From: Vibrio marisflavi CECT 7928
Lineage (GTDB): Bacteria; Pseudomonadota; Gammaproteobacteria; Enterobacterales; Vibrionaceae
Length of the DNA: 64,000 nucleotides
Direction of reading: 5' to 3'
NCBI RefSeq assembly: GCF_921294215.1
Contig: NZ_CAKLDM010000003.1
Coordinates: forward strand, 124,001-188,000
Shown here: positions 52,619 to 61,123 of the stretch, in pieces
How the letters are laid out: each line of letters opens with the position of its first letter
Position numbering within the stretch: the first letter of the stretch is position 1
Notes under the pieces: model-generated
What the model was told of the DNA's origin: nothing
The model's input: only the letters and a program-made list of their open reading frames with translations
The model's database searches: none
Translations under genes and position numbers: made by a program

Positions 52619-54421
52619 ATGGCTGAGCAAGTTCTTGAAGCTGGAGAAGTATTGAAAGGTTCGGCGTTTACTCGTCGATTCTTTCCTAAGTTGCCACCGA
52701 TGGTACGTGCAGATATAAAACGCAAAGTGTCGGCACGTATGAAGCGAGCGAACCCAACTAAACAGAACTTGATAAAAGCCGCTGAGGAAGCGGTTAAATT
52801 TGGTTTAAAGCGTGCAGCCTTTATTGAAGACAAATATTCCTTTGTCGATTCTAGGTACAAGGCCAAAGCAGAGCCAATCAGCCATGACATATTGATGCGC
52901 GATGATGCAGTAGAAAAGCTCTCCAAAGTGTACGCTGATAAGTGCTCGATGTTATTGAGTGATGAAAGCCTAGCTGAGAAGTTCAGTAGTTACCTTGAAG
53001 CACTCGAGCATATCTACCATCAACAAAGTGAACAACTTCGCTTAATTCACGTAAACCCGCCGCATATCAACTTTAAAAAGCGCGAAAAGAAACCAGATGA
53101 GCTTGAGCGTGATTTAGAGATTGCCGCGTTGAAAATGCAGTCTGAAGAGTGGATAGAAGGGCGGCTTTTGCAGCTTCGAGCCCAGTATATTGAGTACTCA
53201 CAAATCGCACTAGAGCGAGTTGGCGAATATCAGCACCAATCGCCGATCATCAGTGCAATGTCGTTCTCAAACTGGAAGCGAAACCAGCATGAAGCGAGCA
53301 AGTTTATTGAAGCAATGGCGATACTCAATAACGACTCGGGCGAAGTGTACGATCTGGCTGAAGTGGTGAAACGTACGACAGCTAACCCAGAAAATCGCCG
53401 TATTGAGATGATGGTACGTTGTCGTGGCTTTGAAGAGTGGGCGCAAGACTTAGGTTTTACGGCTCTATTCATCACTTGGACTTTGCCAAGCAAATACCAC
53501 CGTATATCGAGTAAATGGAATGGTTCATCGGTCAAAGACGGCCACAATGCTTTGATGCACAAATGGGCGCTAGCTCGAGCACTGATTGCAAAAACAGATA
53601 TTGAGTATTTCGGCTTTCGTGTCGCCGAACCTCATAAAGATGCAACCAGCCATGCTCACTATTTTCTGTTTTGTGCTCATAAGGATAAAGATGAAGTCAT
53701 ATCGATACTAGAAGGCTGCGCAATCTCTGAAGATAGAGACGAACTTGGCAGCGATACATCACCTCGTTTTGACGTAAAAGAAGCCGATCCAAAGAAAGGT
53801 GGGGCAACTGCTTATATGGCGAAGTACGTTTCTAAGAACATCAATGGCAATCACATGCCTGAAGGTGAGTCTCAAGATACGGCTTTTCGTGCGAGGGCAT
53901 GGGCATCCATCCATAAGATCCGCCAATTTCAGCAATTTGGTGGTGAACCTGTTTCGTTATGGCGAAATCTACGTCGAACTACGCCAGAACAAACTAATAG
54001 CGATCCCGAATTAGAAGAACTGCGCCAAGCGGCGGATTCTTCCAAGTGGTCACTATTTTGTAAGCTCGCCCATCGTGCCAAAGTCGAATACGAAGAGAAG
54101 CAAAATCAGTACGGTGAAATCCATAAAAAGGTGATCGGTTTTTCTTGGTTGGGGCAACTGATTAAAACCGCTAGCGAGTGCTATAGCATCGTGAAGAAAA
54201 AAGACGTGCAGCGTCTTCAAAATGCGCGGAGCGCATTACCTTGGAGCACTGAAAATAACTGTAACTCAAAGGTAGAAAGCCTAAAAAATTTGCTGACCCA
54301 AGCTACCGGTTGGAGCAGTGACGGGGTGAAATGTTTAATTCAACCTCTCATGCAGGGGCGAAAAGTCCCAATAGACCGATATTGCACGTTATCGATTAGA
54401 AACGGGCGACTGATTACCTAA
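52619..54421 (+). CDS. HUH rolling-circle replication initiator (phage GPA / PM2 P12-like)
   Basis: 600 residues from ATG 52619. The HUH motif is HAHYFLF at about 345-351, in a setting EPHKDATSHAH. The catalytic motif is YMAKY with two tyrosines, Tyr399 and Tyr403, spaced as in the phiX174 A / P2 A (superfamily I) initiators, the class to which PM2 P12 belongs. An earlier conserved stretch, LFITWTLPSKYH (near 285), fits motif 1. Expected to nick its own origin on the phage circle, covalently join the 5' end and drive rolling-circle synthesis. Confidence 0.92.
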   Translation: MAEQVLEAGEVLKGSAFTRRFFPKLPPMVRADIKRKVSARMKRANPTKQNLIKAAEEAVKFGLKRAAFIEDKYSFVDSRYKAKAEPISHDILMRDDAVEKLSKVYADKCSMLLSDESLAEKFSSYLEALEHIYHQQSEQLRLIHVNPPHINFKKREKKPDELERDLEIAALKMQSEEWIEGRLLQLRAQYIEYSQIALERVGEYQHQSPIISAMSFSNWKRNQHEASKFIEAMAILNNDSGEVYDLAEVVKRTTANPENRRIEMMVRCRGFEEWAQDLGFTALFITWTLPSKYHRISSKWNGSSVKDGHNALMHKWALARALIAKTDIEYFGFRVAEPHKDATSHAHYFLFCAHKDKDEVISILEGCAISEDRDELGSDTSPRFDVKEADPKKGGATAYMAKYVSKNINGNHMPEGESQDTAFRARAWASIHKIRQFQQFGGEPVSLWRNLRRTTPEQTNSDPELEELRQAADSSKWSLFCKLAHRAKVEYEEKQNQYGEIHKKVIGFSWLGQLIKTASECYSIVKKKDVQRLQNARSALPWSTENNCNSKVESLKNLLTQATGWSSDGVKCLIQPLMQGRKVPIDRYCTLSIRNGRLIT

Positions 54422-54459
54422 CTTAACCAAACATCTAACGTCGTGAGACAGGGGATACC

Positions 54460-54777
54460 ATGAAAAAACTATCAATCGAAGAATGCCAACGCGACTTGCT
54501 TGCCTTGGAAGCGGCCGACCAACTGACCGACAATGTTGAGCGAGAAATTGCTCGCTTTAAATCGATGGGAACCAAAAACCTTTTGGGTCAGGCAACCAAA
54601 ATGCTGATTAGTGGCAACTTGTCACTTGAAGCGCTAGACCTACCGGCAAACTTCTTTGAACAACTCGAGCACCTAGTTCACCTCAATGCAGTGACTCGGC
54701 GTAAATACCGAGAATGTGTGCAGACTAACCTAGACGAACTTTCACTCGTTCAAGATGGGGAGGTAGTCGATGAGTAG
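54460..54777 (+). CDS. Phage hypothetical protein
   Basis: 105 residues, unrecognised. Predominantly helical and acidic (EECQRDLLALEAADQLTD; ALDLPANFFEQLEHLVHLNAV). No membrane span. The end overlaps the next gene by eight bases. It stands at the junction between the replication gene and the structural/packaging genes. Confidence 0.65.
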   Translation: MKKLSIEECQRDLLALEAADQLTDNVEREIARFKSMGTKNLLGQATKMLISGNLSLEALDLPANFFEQLEHLVHLNAVTRRKYRECVQTNLDELSLVQDGEVVDE

Positions 54778-55270
54778 GTACGATAATCCGGTTAGAGGTG
54801 CGGTTCAGTGTCCGGTTTGCCACTCGGTTGCAACGGTTCATCATATCGGTGAGGGTAAGCTGATTGCAGCAGGTGAGCCGCCAAAAAATAGCCGCAATAT
54901 CGGTTTAAAATATTACCGCTGTCCTAAATGCGGTAATAGCTCCATGAGTCGAAGCGTTAACGACTACATCGAAAAGAACATGGCAACCGATGAAGCCGAA
55001 CTTAAGTTAACCGAGCCAGCTGTTAGCGACTCGGTTGAAAAGGGCGATTCGAGCCAATCCACAGAGCCCAGTAACGACAAGGTTTCAAGCGGTAACCTAA
55101 CCGAAAACAAAACCGAACAAGTAACCGAATCCAAGCCAGCAGAAAAGGCATCACTCATCACTCCAAAGCGAGTGCTTATCGTATTGGGTGTGCTAGCTGC
55201 TGGGCTTTGGGTTAGCTATACGCTTTTCCCTAAAAAGTCAGATCAGGAGGTGAGCGATGGATCTGCTTAG
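54770..55270 (+). CDS. Zinc-ribbon membrane protein of the phage
   Basis: 166 residues. The N-terminus is a zinc ribbon (CPVCHS near residue 14 and CPKCGN near 51). A low-complexity Glu/Ser/Thr/Lys linker (about 70-130) leads to one membrane span (about 134-152, VLIVLGVLAAGLWVSYTLF). Overlaps both neighbours. Function unknown; it may be a membrane-anchored virion or DNA-contact protein. Confidence 0.72.
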   Translation: MSRYDNPVRGAVQCPVCHSVATVHHIGEGKLIAAGEPPKNSRNIGLKYYRCPKCGNSSMSRSVNDYIEKNMATDEAELKLTEPAVSDSVEKGDSSQSTEPSNDKVSSGNLTENKTEQVTESKPAEKASLITPKRVLIVLGVLAAGLWVSYTLFPKKSDQEVSDGSA

Positions 55271-55712
55271 TGAACCGGAAGTTGTTGAGTCTGAGGTTGA
55301 TGATTGGGGTGACTTCTCCGGTGTTATATCTGGGTTAGAAGCCGAAGAGAAAGCCGAAAACGAAGCGGAACAAACCGAAGGGCAAGAAGAAGGTATTAGC
55401 CCTGAAGCTTTCGAGGGGATCTTAGGTGTGATGTTTACCGTCGTAGAGCAAGCGACCTCATTAATAGCAGGAGTCGATTTTGCTTTCGATTGCAAAGGCA
55501 AAGCTGAAGTAACCAGAGCAGCGGTACCAGTGCTATCGAAGCATGGTGGTCAATTTCTCGGGTGGTTTGGTGATTACATCGAAGAGGCTACGTTACTTAT
55601 TGCAGTTCTTTGTTTAGTTCACGGTGCTAGGAGTCAGCTACAAGAGTTAAAGCAGCAGAAAATCGAGAGGGAGAAGGATGAAAAGCAAGTCCCAGTCGCT
55701 CAAGCTGCCTAA
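55257..55712 (+). CDS. Phage hypothetical membrane-associated protein
   Basis: 151 residues. A strongly acidic N-terminal third (about 1-46) is followed by two moderately hydrophobic stretches (about 50-70, FEGILGVMFTVVEQATSLIAG; about 110-128, EATLLIAVLCLVHGARS) and a basic coiled tail. It overlaps the ATPase gene by 35 bases. Position just before the packaging ATPase suggests a virion or vertex role. Confidence 0.7.
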   Translation: MDLLSEPEVVESEVDDWGDFSGVISGLEAEEKAENEAEQTEGQEEGISPEAFEGILGVMFTVVEQATSLIAGVDFAFDCKGKAEVTRAAVPVLSKHGGQFLGWFGDYIEEATLLIAVLCLVHGARSQLQELKQQKIEREKDEKQVPVAQAA

Positions 55713-56430
55713 TCCAGTTAACTCCAACCCGTCACATGATGCAGAACATGTTATCTATGTGGCGGGAACTGGTGGCGGCAAAACCTCTGCAGTGAAGTAT
55801 TTGGGTCTGGTGCCAAAAACCTCTCAAGCGGTATTTTTCGATCCTTATCGAAACTATGCTGGTGCTAAGTTTCAAGGCCAGATGTGCCATGGTACGAGCT
55901 CAAAAGCGGCTTTCGTTAAGGCTTTACTTGCTGCGAGAAAAAGAGGCAAGTCATTTAAGCTTGCCTATATTCCGCAAGATGGTGCAACTAATCATGAGTT
56001 AGAGTTTTTCAGTGCGGTGGTGTGGTCAATGGGCAATGGCCGATCATCTAAGTTGTATGTGGTGATTGAAGAGTTAGCAAGCTGCGTCGAAACAACCGGA
56101 AAGCTGAAAGGTAAAGCGGGTGAGTTACTGCGTGGTGGCCGTCAATATGGGCTCGTGATTCACTCTATTTTCCAGCGTGGGCAAGAAGTACCCAAAACCG
56201 TTACCGAGCAATCTTCGACTTGGTGGATTGGAGCGGTTAACTCGATGTCAGATGCCAAGTGGTTAGCTGATAAGAAAGGGCTCAATATTAACGATATTGC
56301 TGCCCTAACTTCGGCCAAAGTGAACAAGCAGAAAATCGGTAAGCCTATTGCGGAATATCTGCTTGTTAGGGATGGGATTGGGAATGTTGAAAGTAAGAGT
56401 TTGAACTGTCATTCAGGCTTACGTTGTTGA
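55678..56430 (+). CDS. Packaging ATPase (PM2 P9-like, FtsK/HerA fold)
   Basis: 250 residues. Walker A is AGTGGGKTS (Gly30-Thr36), Walker B is LYVVIEEL (near 125), and an arginine/sensor region RGGRQYGLVIHSIFQRGQE follows (near 160). This layout, A32/FtsK-HerA type, marks the genome-packaging ATPase of tailless double-jelly-roll phages such as PM2 and PRD1. Its 3' end overlaps the reverse-strand cargo gene by 22 bases. Confidence 0.9.
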   Translation: MKSKSQSLKLPNPVNSNPSHDAEHVIYVAGTGGGKTSAVKYLGLVPKTSQAVFFDPYRNYAGAKFQGQMCHGTSSKAAFVKALLAARKRGKSFKLAYIPQDGATNHELEFFSAVVWSMGNGRSSKLYVVIEELASCVETTGKLKGKAGELLRGGRQYGLVIHSIFQRGQEVPKTVTEQSSTWWIGAVNSMSDAKWLADKKGLNINDIAALTSAKVNKQKIGKPIAEYLLVRDGIGNVESKSLNCHSGLRC

Positions 56431-56642
56431 AGTCTTTCCACGGATACTTTCAAATTTTCGATATATGGACTTGTTGAACCATCCCATTGGCAAATTAAGC
56501 ATTCGCCATTGTTCATCATATGAGAGCAGTTTTTGTAGCCGTAAAGATAGTGAGAACATTCGGGACAAAGGTGCCTCATTTGAGATTTTGATGTGACAAA
56601 TGCACTTCCGCATTCATCACATGTAGACAGATTTTCAGGCAT
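56409..56642 (-). CDS. Small zinc-ribbon-like protein in cargo cassette
   Basis: 77 residues from ATG 56642. Paired cysteines CDECGS and CPECSH, then CSHMMNNGECLICQ, suggest one or two zinc sites. It overlaps the SUKH-like gene upstream by eight bases, so the two are coupled. It faces the ATPase gene tail to tail. No family recognised. Confidence 0.68.
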   Translation of the reverse strand: MPENLSTCDECGSAFVTSKSQMRHLCPECSHYLYGYKNCSHMMNNGECLICQWDGSTSPYIENLKVSVERLQQRKPE

Positions 56643-57201
56643 AGAAACCACTCATCCATTTATCAAAAGATTCCTTAAACTCCTTTTGAGCTAAAGAAAC
56701 TATTGTATCGGCGTTGTTAGTCGGATCAACGTTCCACACGGACTTCAGCCATTGGCAGTATTCTTTACTCTTCTCACTAGGTTCGAAGTCATTGGGGCAT
56801 CGATAGTAATAAAAATCATCCCAATCAACCATAGGGGAACAATCATATGTCAGTATTTGCAAGAGCTCTTTAATATTTTTAGCGACTATATGAGCGCCGC
56901 CTTCGCTACCAAAAACTATGATGGGAGCATTACCTAAATTCATATTCGAACTAGCAAGCCAGAAAGCATAGGTAGAGCCTGAAGCATCGGCTTTGGCAAA
57001 TTCCCAGATAGAGTCTAAAAAGTCTTTATCTTGTGAAATTTCTTTTAACAGGGATTTTTCATTATCACCAACAATAAGCTCAAAGCCTTCACTGTAGTAT
57101 TTCTGCCTAGAAACTTCTTGTTGAAACCTAATCAATGACGATAGTTCTGTAGGGATCTCTAAGTGATTAAAATACTGTCTGAAATTGTCTAAAGTGGTCA
57201 T
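56635..57201 (-). CDS. SUKH (SMI1/KNR4)-like protein in cargo cassette
   Basis: 188 residues, globular and acidic. The pattern of an N-terminal helix pair, then YAFWLASSNMNLGNAPIIVFGSEGG and IVAKNIKELLQIL, resembles SUKH-superfamily proteins, which are usually immunity proteins of contact-dependent or polymorphic toxins. No toxin lies next to it. It is expressed against the phage structural genes, so a lysogen-side role (immunity or superinfection exclusion) is inferred. Confidence 0.65.
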   Translation of the reverse strand: MTTLDNFRQYFNHLEIPTELSSLIRFQQEVSRQKYYSEGFELIVGDNEKSLLKEISQDKDFLDSIWEFAKADASGSTYAFWLASSNMNLGNAPIIVFGSEGGAHIVAKNIKELLQILTYDCSPMVDWDDFYYYRCPNDFEPSEKSKEYCQWLKSVWNVDPTNNADTIVSLAQKEFKESFDKWMSGFYA

Positions 57202-57245
57202 ATCTGCCTATTAATATTGTAAAAACAACAAGTGCCAATACTTCT

Positions 57246-57755
57246 TTAGTTCGATGTGGCTAAAGTGTTTGGTTGATGCTTACGTGAAAGTCTCGACGCT
57301 AAGATAAATAGAATTATGGCGCCATAGTTAACACCGATACCCCACGGAGCGTGGTTCAGCAACCCATATTGGAAAGCATCTCCTAAACCAGAGGACATAA
57401 AGATTGTTCCAGAGCTAAATATGGACAGTAAATTTCCTGCTCTGTCAGTATGTGCAATTGCACAAAAGTTAAAGCCAGCTGCTAGTCTGTATACAATGTA
57501 AGGTGATGAGATCCATGGAATTTGAATTAGGAACGCTCTTTTTAACGGAGCAATATTCGTTTTGTTAAGAGCAAACCTTAATCCAGCAAGTAGAATGTAG
57601 CCATATAACGCAACACCTAGTATCAAGAAGATGTACATATTTAAAGAAGCATGTTCCGATAGAGCAAAGCGTCTTAAAGTAGATTCAACCCCTAGAAAAC
57701 CACCGCCTATAGTTGCAACTAACAGTATTGATTCAACAATTTGTTTTATTTTCAT
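57246..57755 (-). CDS. Four-span membrane protein in cargo cassette
   Basis: 169 residues, unrecognised. Hydrophobic segments at about 9-27, 37-57, 70-95 and 125-160. Starts the three-gene minus-strand block and lies 44 bases before the SUKH-like gene. Could be an exclusion protein acting at the inner membrane, as in other temperate phages, but this is inference from topology and position. Confidence 0.65.
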   Translation of the reverse strand: MKIKQIVESILLVATIGGGFLGVESTLRRFALSEHASLNMYIFLILGVALYGYILLAGLRFALNKTNIAPLKRAFLIQIPWISSPYIVYRLAAGFNFCAIAHTDRAGNLLSIFSSGTIFMSSGLGDAFQYGLLNHAPWGIGVNYGAIILFILASRLSRKHQPNTLATSN

Positions 57756-57940
57756 AATTCTAACCTCAGAAAAATCGAGCAGATGATATCTGACTCATTG
57801 CGAGGTGAGAAGCACTAATAACTTAGGTTTTCAACTTATAGCCTTCGCTTGGAACCTATAGGTTCTCCCTCCTTCCCAATCTCCAAAACTTAGCCTTTCA
57901 TAACTCATGATGAATTTGTTCACGTTAATAAAGGCGAATC

Positions 57941-58069
57941 ATGAGTAAAAGCAACAAAACGATGTTGATGACGGTGTTAGCAACGCTGCTTGTTATAGCG
58001 GTGATTAACAACATCTCGACATTGCAATCACTAAAAGAAGTGATCAGCGGCGACTCTGGCTGGTTTTAA
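57941..58069 (+). CDS. Small one-span phage membrane protein
   Basis: 42 residues: MSKSNKT, a span of about 18 residues (LMTVLATLLVIAVI), then a polar tail ending SGWF. AAAGGCGAAT precedes the ATG. It lies nine bases before the capsid gene and continues the run of tiny membrane proteins expected for a phage with an internal lipid membrane. Confidence 0.75.
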   Translation: MSKSNKTMLMTVLATLLVIAVINNISTLQSLKEVISGDSGWF

Positions 58070-58078
58070 GGGGGCGAT

Positions 58079-58906
58079 ATGGAAGCTTTAAATACGCTAT
58101 TTAATCCACGCCCGAAAGAGCTTGATCCGGTCGAAGGTGTTGCATGGGGCAATCAGGCCACTTTGCGTCTGGTGTCGGGCCCGACGTATCAAAACCTTGA
58201 GCTAGTCACTGATATTTCTGATCCAGCGGACATTGAACGGGTGCGTATTACATACAACGGGAAAGAAATCATTTCACTGTCTGGTCAAGACATGGTGGAT
58301 TTACAAGAGCACCGCTCGAACTACGTGTCGGCAGGTCGCTATGTCATTCCATTCTCTGACATGACCATGCGCACTAAGTTAGGCGTGCGCCAAGGTGAGT
58401 TGGTGACATTGCCAGGTGAAATCTGGTTTGTGTATATCCAGCTTGTATCGAAAAGTGCAGCTGCACCAAGTATCCGAGCTAGGGCGCATATTACGGAAGC
58501 GCAAACTCAGCGTGTGTTTATGCCAAGGCTCTATTCACTGACTTGGTTTGCTAGTGCTGCTGGTCGAACTCCTTTCGATTGGTCGGAGCGTTCACCTTAC
58601 TTAAGCATCAAACGTATTCACTTCAAAGACTCGTCCATTATCCGAGCGCGAGTGTTGCGTGATGATCGAGAAGAGATGAACGTCAGCAAAGAAGACAACG
58701 CGTTTGACTTGTCCTATGCAGGGCTTGAGCAAAACGATGGTTGGTTCTCTCTCGACTTTGTTCGAACTGGGTTTGGCTCTGAAAGTAAGCTCAAGACTCA
58801 AGCAGTGCGAGCACTTCAATTTGAGCTAGAGAAAAGCGCGTCGGGCAGTGTGCCATTAATTATCGAGGCCATTGAGCAAGTCGCTGTGCCTAAGCCCTCT
58901 GCGTAA
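58079..58906 (+). CDS. Major capsid protein (PM2 P2-like double jelly roll)
   Basis: 275 residues, close to the 269 of PM2 P2. The N-terminal half shows the same order of elements as I remember in P2: GNQATLRLVSGPTYQNLELV, then IERVRITYNGKEI, then DLQEHRSNYVSAGRYVIPF. The second half (from about 140) repeats a beta-rich domain. AAGGGGGCG precedes the ATG. It follows the packaging ATPase with the cargo cassette between. The fold is inferred from pattern and context, not from a search. Confidence 0.85.
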   Translation: MEALNTLFNPRPKELDPVEGVAWGNQATLRLVSGPTYQNLELVTDISDPADIERVRITYNGKEIISLSGQDMVDLQEHRSNYVSAGRYVIPFSDMTMRTKLGVRQGELVTLPGEIWFVYIQLVSKSAAAPSIRARAHITEAQTQRVFMPRLYSLTWFASAAGRTPFDWSERSPYLSIKRIHFKDSSIIRARVLRDDREEMNVSKEDNAFDLSYAGLEQNDGWFSLDFVRTGFGSESKLKTQAVRALQFELEKSASGSVPLIIEAIEQVAVPKPSA

Positions 58907-58915
58907 GGGGGCAAG

Positions 58916-59197
58916 ATGAGTTGGTTAGATTCATTAAGTGAGGCAGGTGGTGAGCTACTGGATTCCGTAACCAGTGCGGGCAGCTCTTGGATTACGGGCA
59001 GTGTTGAAAATGATTTATCAAAGCAACAAGCCAGTGATCCAGATGAAGCCCGCAAAAGCCAAGTCGAAGGGCAAACGGCAGACGGTCAGCCGCTAGCGGT
59101 GCCATCTCAAGGACTGTTTAGCAATCCAATTGTGCTCATGGGTGCAGCAATGGTGTTTGGCTTGGTGGTTGTGCTGCTAGTGATGAAACGGAGGTAA
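58916..59197 (+). CDS. Phage virion membrane protein
   Basis: 93 residues. A polar, Gly/Ser-rich N-terminal 65 residues and one C-terminal span (about 70-90, NPIVLMGAAMVFGLVVVLLV) with a KRR stop-transfer end. Typical of the inner-membrane proteins of PM2-like virions. Confidence 0.75.
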   Translation: MSWLDSLSEAGGELLDSVTSAGSSWITGSVENDLSKQQASDPDEARKSQVEGQTADGQPLAVPSQGLFSNPIVLMGAAMVFGLVVVLLVMKRR

Positions 59198-59202
59198 TAA
59201 AG

Positions 59203-59337
59203 ATGCCTTTTTTACTTCCTGCAGTGTTTCTCGGTGGCGGCTTTCTTGGCTTTCAAGTTTCGGACGGCTCCAACAAGTTAATCGCTATCGGAGTGCTGTT
59301 AATTGTCGGCTACATGCTGATTAAGGGGCGAGCATGA
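59203..59337 (+). CDS. Small two-span phage membrane protein
   Basis: 44 residues with two short hydrophobic stretches (about 3-18, FLLPAVFLGGGFLGFQ; about 25-40, KLIAIGVLLIVGYMLI) around a DGSN turn. GGAGG precedes the ATG. Its stop overlaps the next start (ATGA). Too short for usual ORF thresholds but well supported by spacing and overlap. Confidence 0.75.
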   Translation: MPFLLPAVFLGGGFLGFQVSDGSNKLIAIGVLLIVGYMLIKGRA

Positions 59338-59534
59338 TACCAGCAGTCGGAGGCGGGTTAACCAATAGTGGCTCTATGCCTATTTCGGGTGGTGATGCAG
59401 GGCCATCGACGGCGAGCAGTGGTAACTACAGTGGTCAGACTATTGGTGCCATAAACATGGGCAGTCAAGGTATTAGCCCTTGGTTACTTGGCATTGTGGT
59501 GCTTGCCATTGGTTATTGGATGCTAAAGAAATGA
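59334..59534 (+). CDS. Phage virion membrane protein
   Basis: 66 residues. Gly/Ser-rich N-terminus (GGGLTNSGSMPISGGDAG) and one C-terminal span (about 48-63, PWLLGIVVLAIGYWML) ending in KK. Overlaps neighbours at both ends by ATGA. Confidence 0.75.
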   Translation: MIPAVGGGLTNSGSMPISGGDAGPSTASSGNYSGQTIGAINMGSQGISPWLLGIVVLAIGYWMLKK

Positions 59535-59902
59535 TCGAGTGCGTTAGCCAATGCCCGAAAGCAGTCGAGCGGTTAAAAGTGGCCTTTCGAGCTTGCCCTG
59601 CAGATTTTGAATTAATGCAAAGTGAAATCAAAGCGGGGCGGGTGAGTGTGTATCAACTGCAAGGTGATAACCACTGTTTGACTATTGCAGGAGAAGTATT
59701 GGACGACTCCTATTACTTATGGGGTGTGGTTGGTCATGGGGTAGTGAGTGGCATTCGAGAATTGACTCAGTACGTGAGGCGAAGCGGGCTCTCAAACATT
59801 TCAGCAGAAACCTATTTTGATGGGTTAGCTCGTTTAGTCAGGCCACTGGATACCAGCGAGCAAACCTTGCAGAAAACTACACGGTTAGAAATGAGAGTGT
59901 AA
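59531..59902 (+). CDS. Phage hypothetical protein
   Basis: 123 residues from ATG 59531, the overlap start. No membrane span. Alpha/beta pattern with CVSQCPKAVERLKVAF, CLTIAGEVL and YYLWGVVGHGV; I cannot place it in a family. It is one of the few soluble products of the late operon and may be an assembly factor. Confidence 0.65.
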   Translation: MIECVSQCPKAVERLKVAFRACPADFELMQSEIKAGRVSVYQLQGDNHCLTIAGEVLDDSYYLWGVVGHGVVSGIRELTQYVRRSGLSNISAETYFDGLARLVRPLDTSEQTLQKTTRLEMRV

Positions 59903-59905
59903 ATC

Positions 59906-60391
59906 ATGGGTGGTAAATCAAGCTCAAGTAATAAAACACAATCGACCAACGTCAGTGGCCAAACGGCCATATCTGGAGACAACCTTGGTACGGCGATAAG
60001 TGGCGTTAACAACTCCACGGTGAATGTCACGGCCACCGATCACGGAGCAGTAAAACATGCCTTTGAGCTAGGTGGTGAGTTAGTTGGGCAAAGCGGCGAG
60101 ATGTTTGAGCAAGCGCTTGAACATGCCAATCAGGTCAATGTGAACTCGATGGACTTTGCTGAAAACGCATTAGAAGACATCTCTTCCAGCAATAGCGAAA
60201 ATTTGCAGGTGATGGCAGGGCTTGCGGGCAACCAAGCCGAGCAGAATACCAAGAACCTTGATGCACTGATGGACTTAGCCAAGTTTAATCAAGACGGCGG
60301 AGCGAGTGAGAACAAGCAGCAGCAGATCATCATGATGGTGATTATCTCGGTTGTATTAGGCGGCGTAGCAATCATGGCGGTGAAACGATGA
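59906..60391 (+). CDS. Phage virion membrane protein
   Basis: 161 residues. Ser/Thr/Asn-rich N-terminus with GGKSSSSNKTQST and SGVNNSTVNVT, a helical middle (about 50-125) and one C-terminal span (about 138-157, IIMMVIISVVLGGVAIMAV) ending KR. The beta-like NVSGQTAISGDNLGTAIS motif suggests a fibrous or capsid-contact part. It overlaps the next gene by ATGA. Confidence 0.75.
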   Translation: MGGKSSSSNKTQSTNVSGQTAISGDNLGTAISGVNNSTVNVTATDHGAVKHAFELGGELVGQSGEMFEQALEHANQVNVNSMDFAENALEDISSSNSENLQVMAGLAGNQAEQNTKNLDALMDLAKFNQDGGASENKQQQIIMMVIISVVLGGVAIMAVKR

Positions 60392-61119
60392 AGTTAAGTT
60401 TAAAAGCTAACAATCCTATTCCCGTCAATATCGCGGGTAACTGGCTGTATCTTGAATCGGCCTCACAAGCGGTGGAGTTTGAAACCTCGCTTGGTGATCG
60501 GGTGTCAGTGAAAAAGCACTCGGTAGTCAAAAGCACTCAAAGCGTTGGTCGGGTGCTGGTTTACTCGGATATCGACCAAGAGATCGCACTCGAATTTGGT
60601 TATGGCGATTTTGTCCCGCCAGCGAATATCGACGGGCAAAGTGTTGTCGTGAGCGCTATGCCTGCACTGGAAATTGCAGACGGTCAGTCCGTTTCAATTG
60701 ATAGCTTGCCGAAAGTCGAAATAGAAGACGGACAAAGTCTAGCGGTAAGTAGCTTGCCAAGTGTTGAGATTGCCGCTAACCAATCCATCAAAGTTAGTGA
60801 GCTGCCAGCGGTGCAGATTGCGGAAAATCAGTCTGTAGAAGTGAGTCAGTTACCCGCTGTAGAAATTGCAGCAGACCAAGAAATTGCACAAAAAGTTAGC
60901 AACAGTATTTCTGCTCAGCAAGGCAATTTGCCACTGACCGTTGCAGAGAATTTAACAAGGCAAAAAGTGGTGATAAAAGCGGGTGTTAGCAACTCAAAAA
61001 GCATTTGGGTTGCTGGTGACCTTCCTCTAGAGGCGGGAGAGCGGTTAGAACTTTCGACACGCGCAGAGCTAGTAATCACGGGCGATGCAGCAGACTTGGT
61101 ACACATTATAGAGGTTTAG
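60388..61119 (+). CDS. Virion protein with five 16-residue repeats
   Basis: 243 residues. Residues 91-170 are five tandem units of exactly 16 residues, each like LPxVEIxxxQSxxVSx (LPKVEIEDGQSLAVSS, LPSVEIAANQSIKVSE, LPAVQIAENQSVEVSQ and so on), the pattern of a beta helix or stalk. An N-terminal globular part (1-77) and a C-terminal domain (about 175-243, with VSNSKSIWVAGDLPL) flank it. A stalk or fibre linking capsid and receptor binding is likely (inference). Its 3' end is duplicated in the relic at 49395. Confidence 0.75.
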   Translation: MKLSLKANNPIPVNIAGNWLYLESASQAVEFETSLGDRVSVKKHSVVKSTQSVGRVLVYSDIDQEIALEFGYGDFVPPANIDGQSVVVSAMPALEIADGQSVSIDSLPKVEIEDGQSLAVSSLPSVEIAANQSIKVSELPAVQIAENQSVEVSQLPAVEIAADQEIAQKVSNSISAQQGNLPLTVAENLTRQKVVIKAGVSNSKSIWVAGDLPLEAGERLELSTRAELVITGDAADLVHIIEV

Positions 61120-61123
61120 GATC

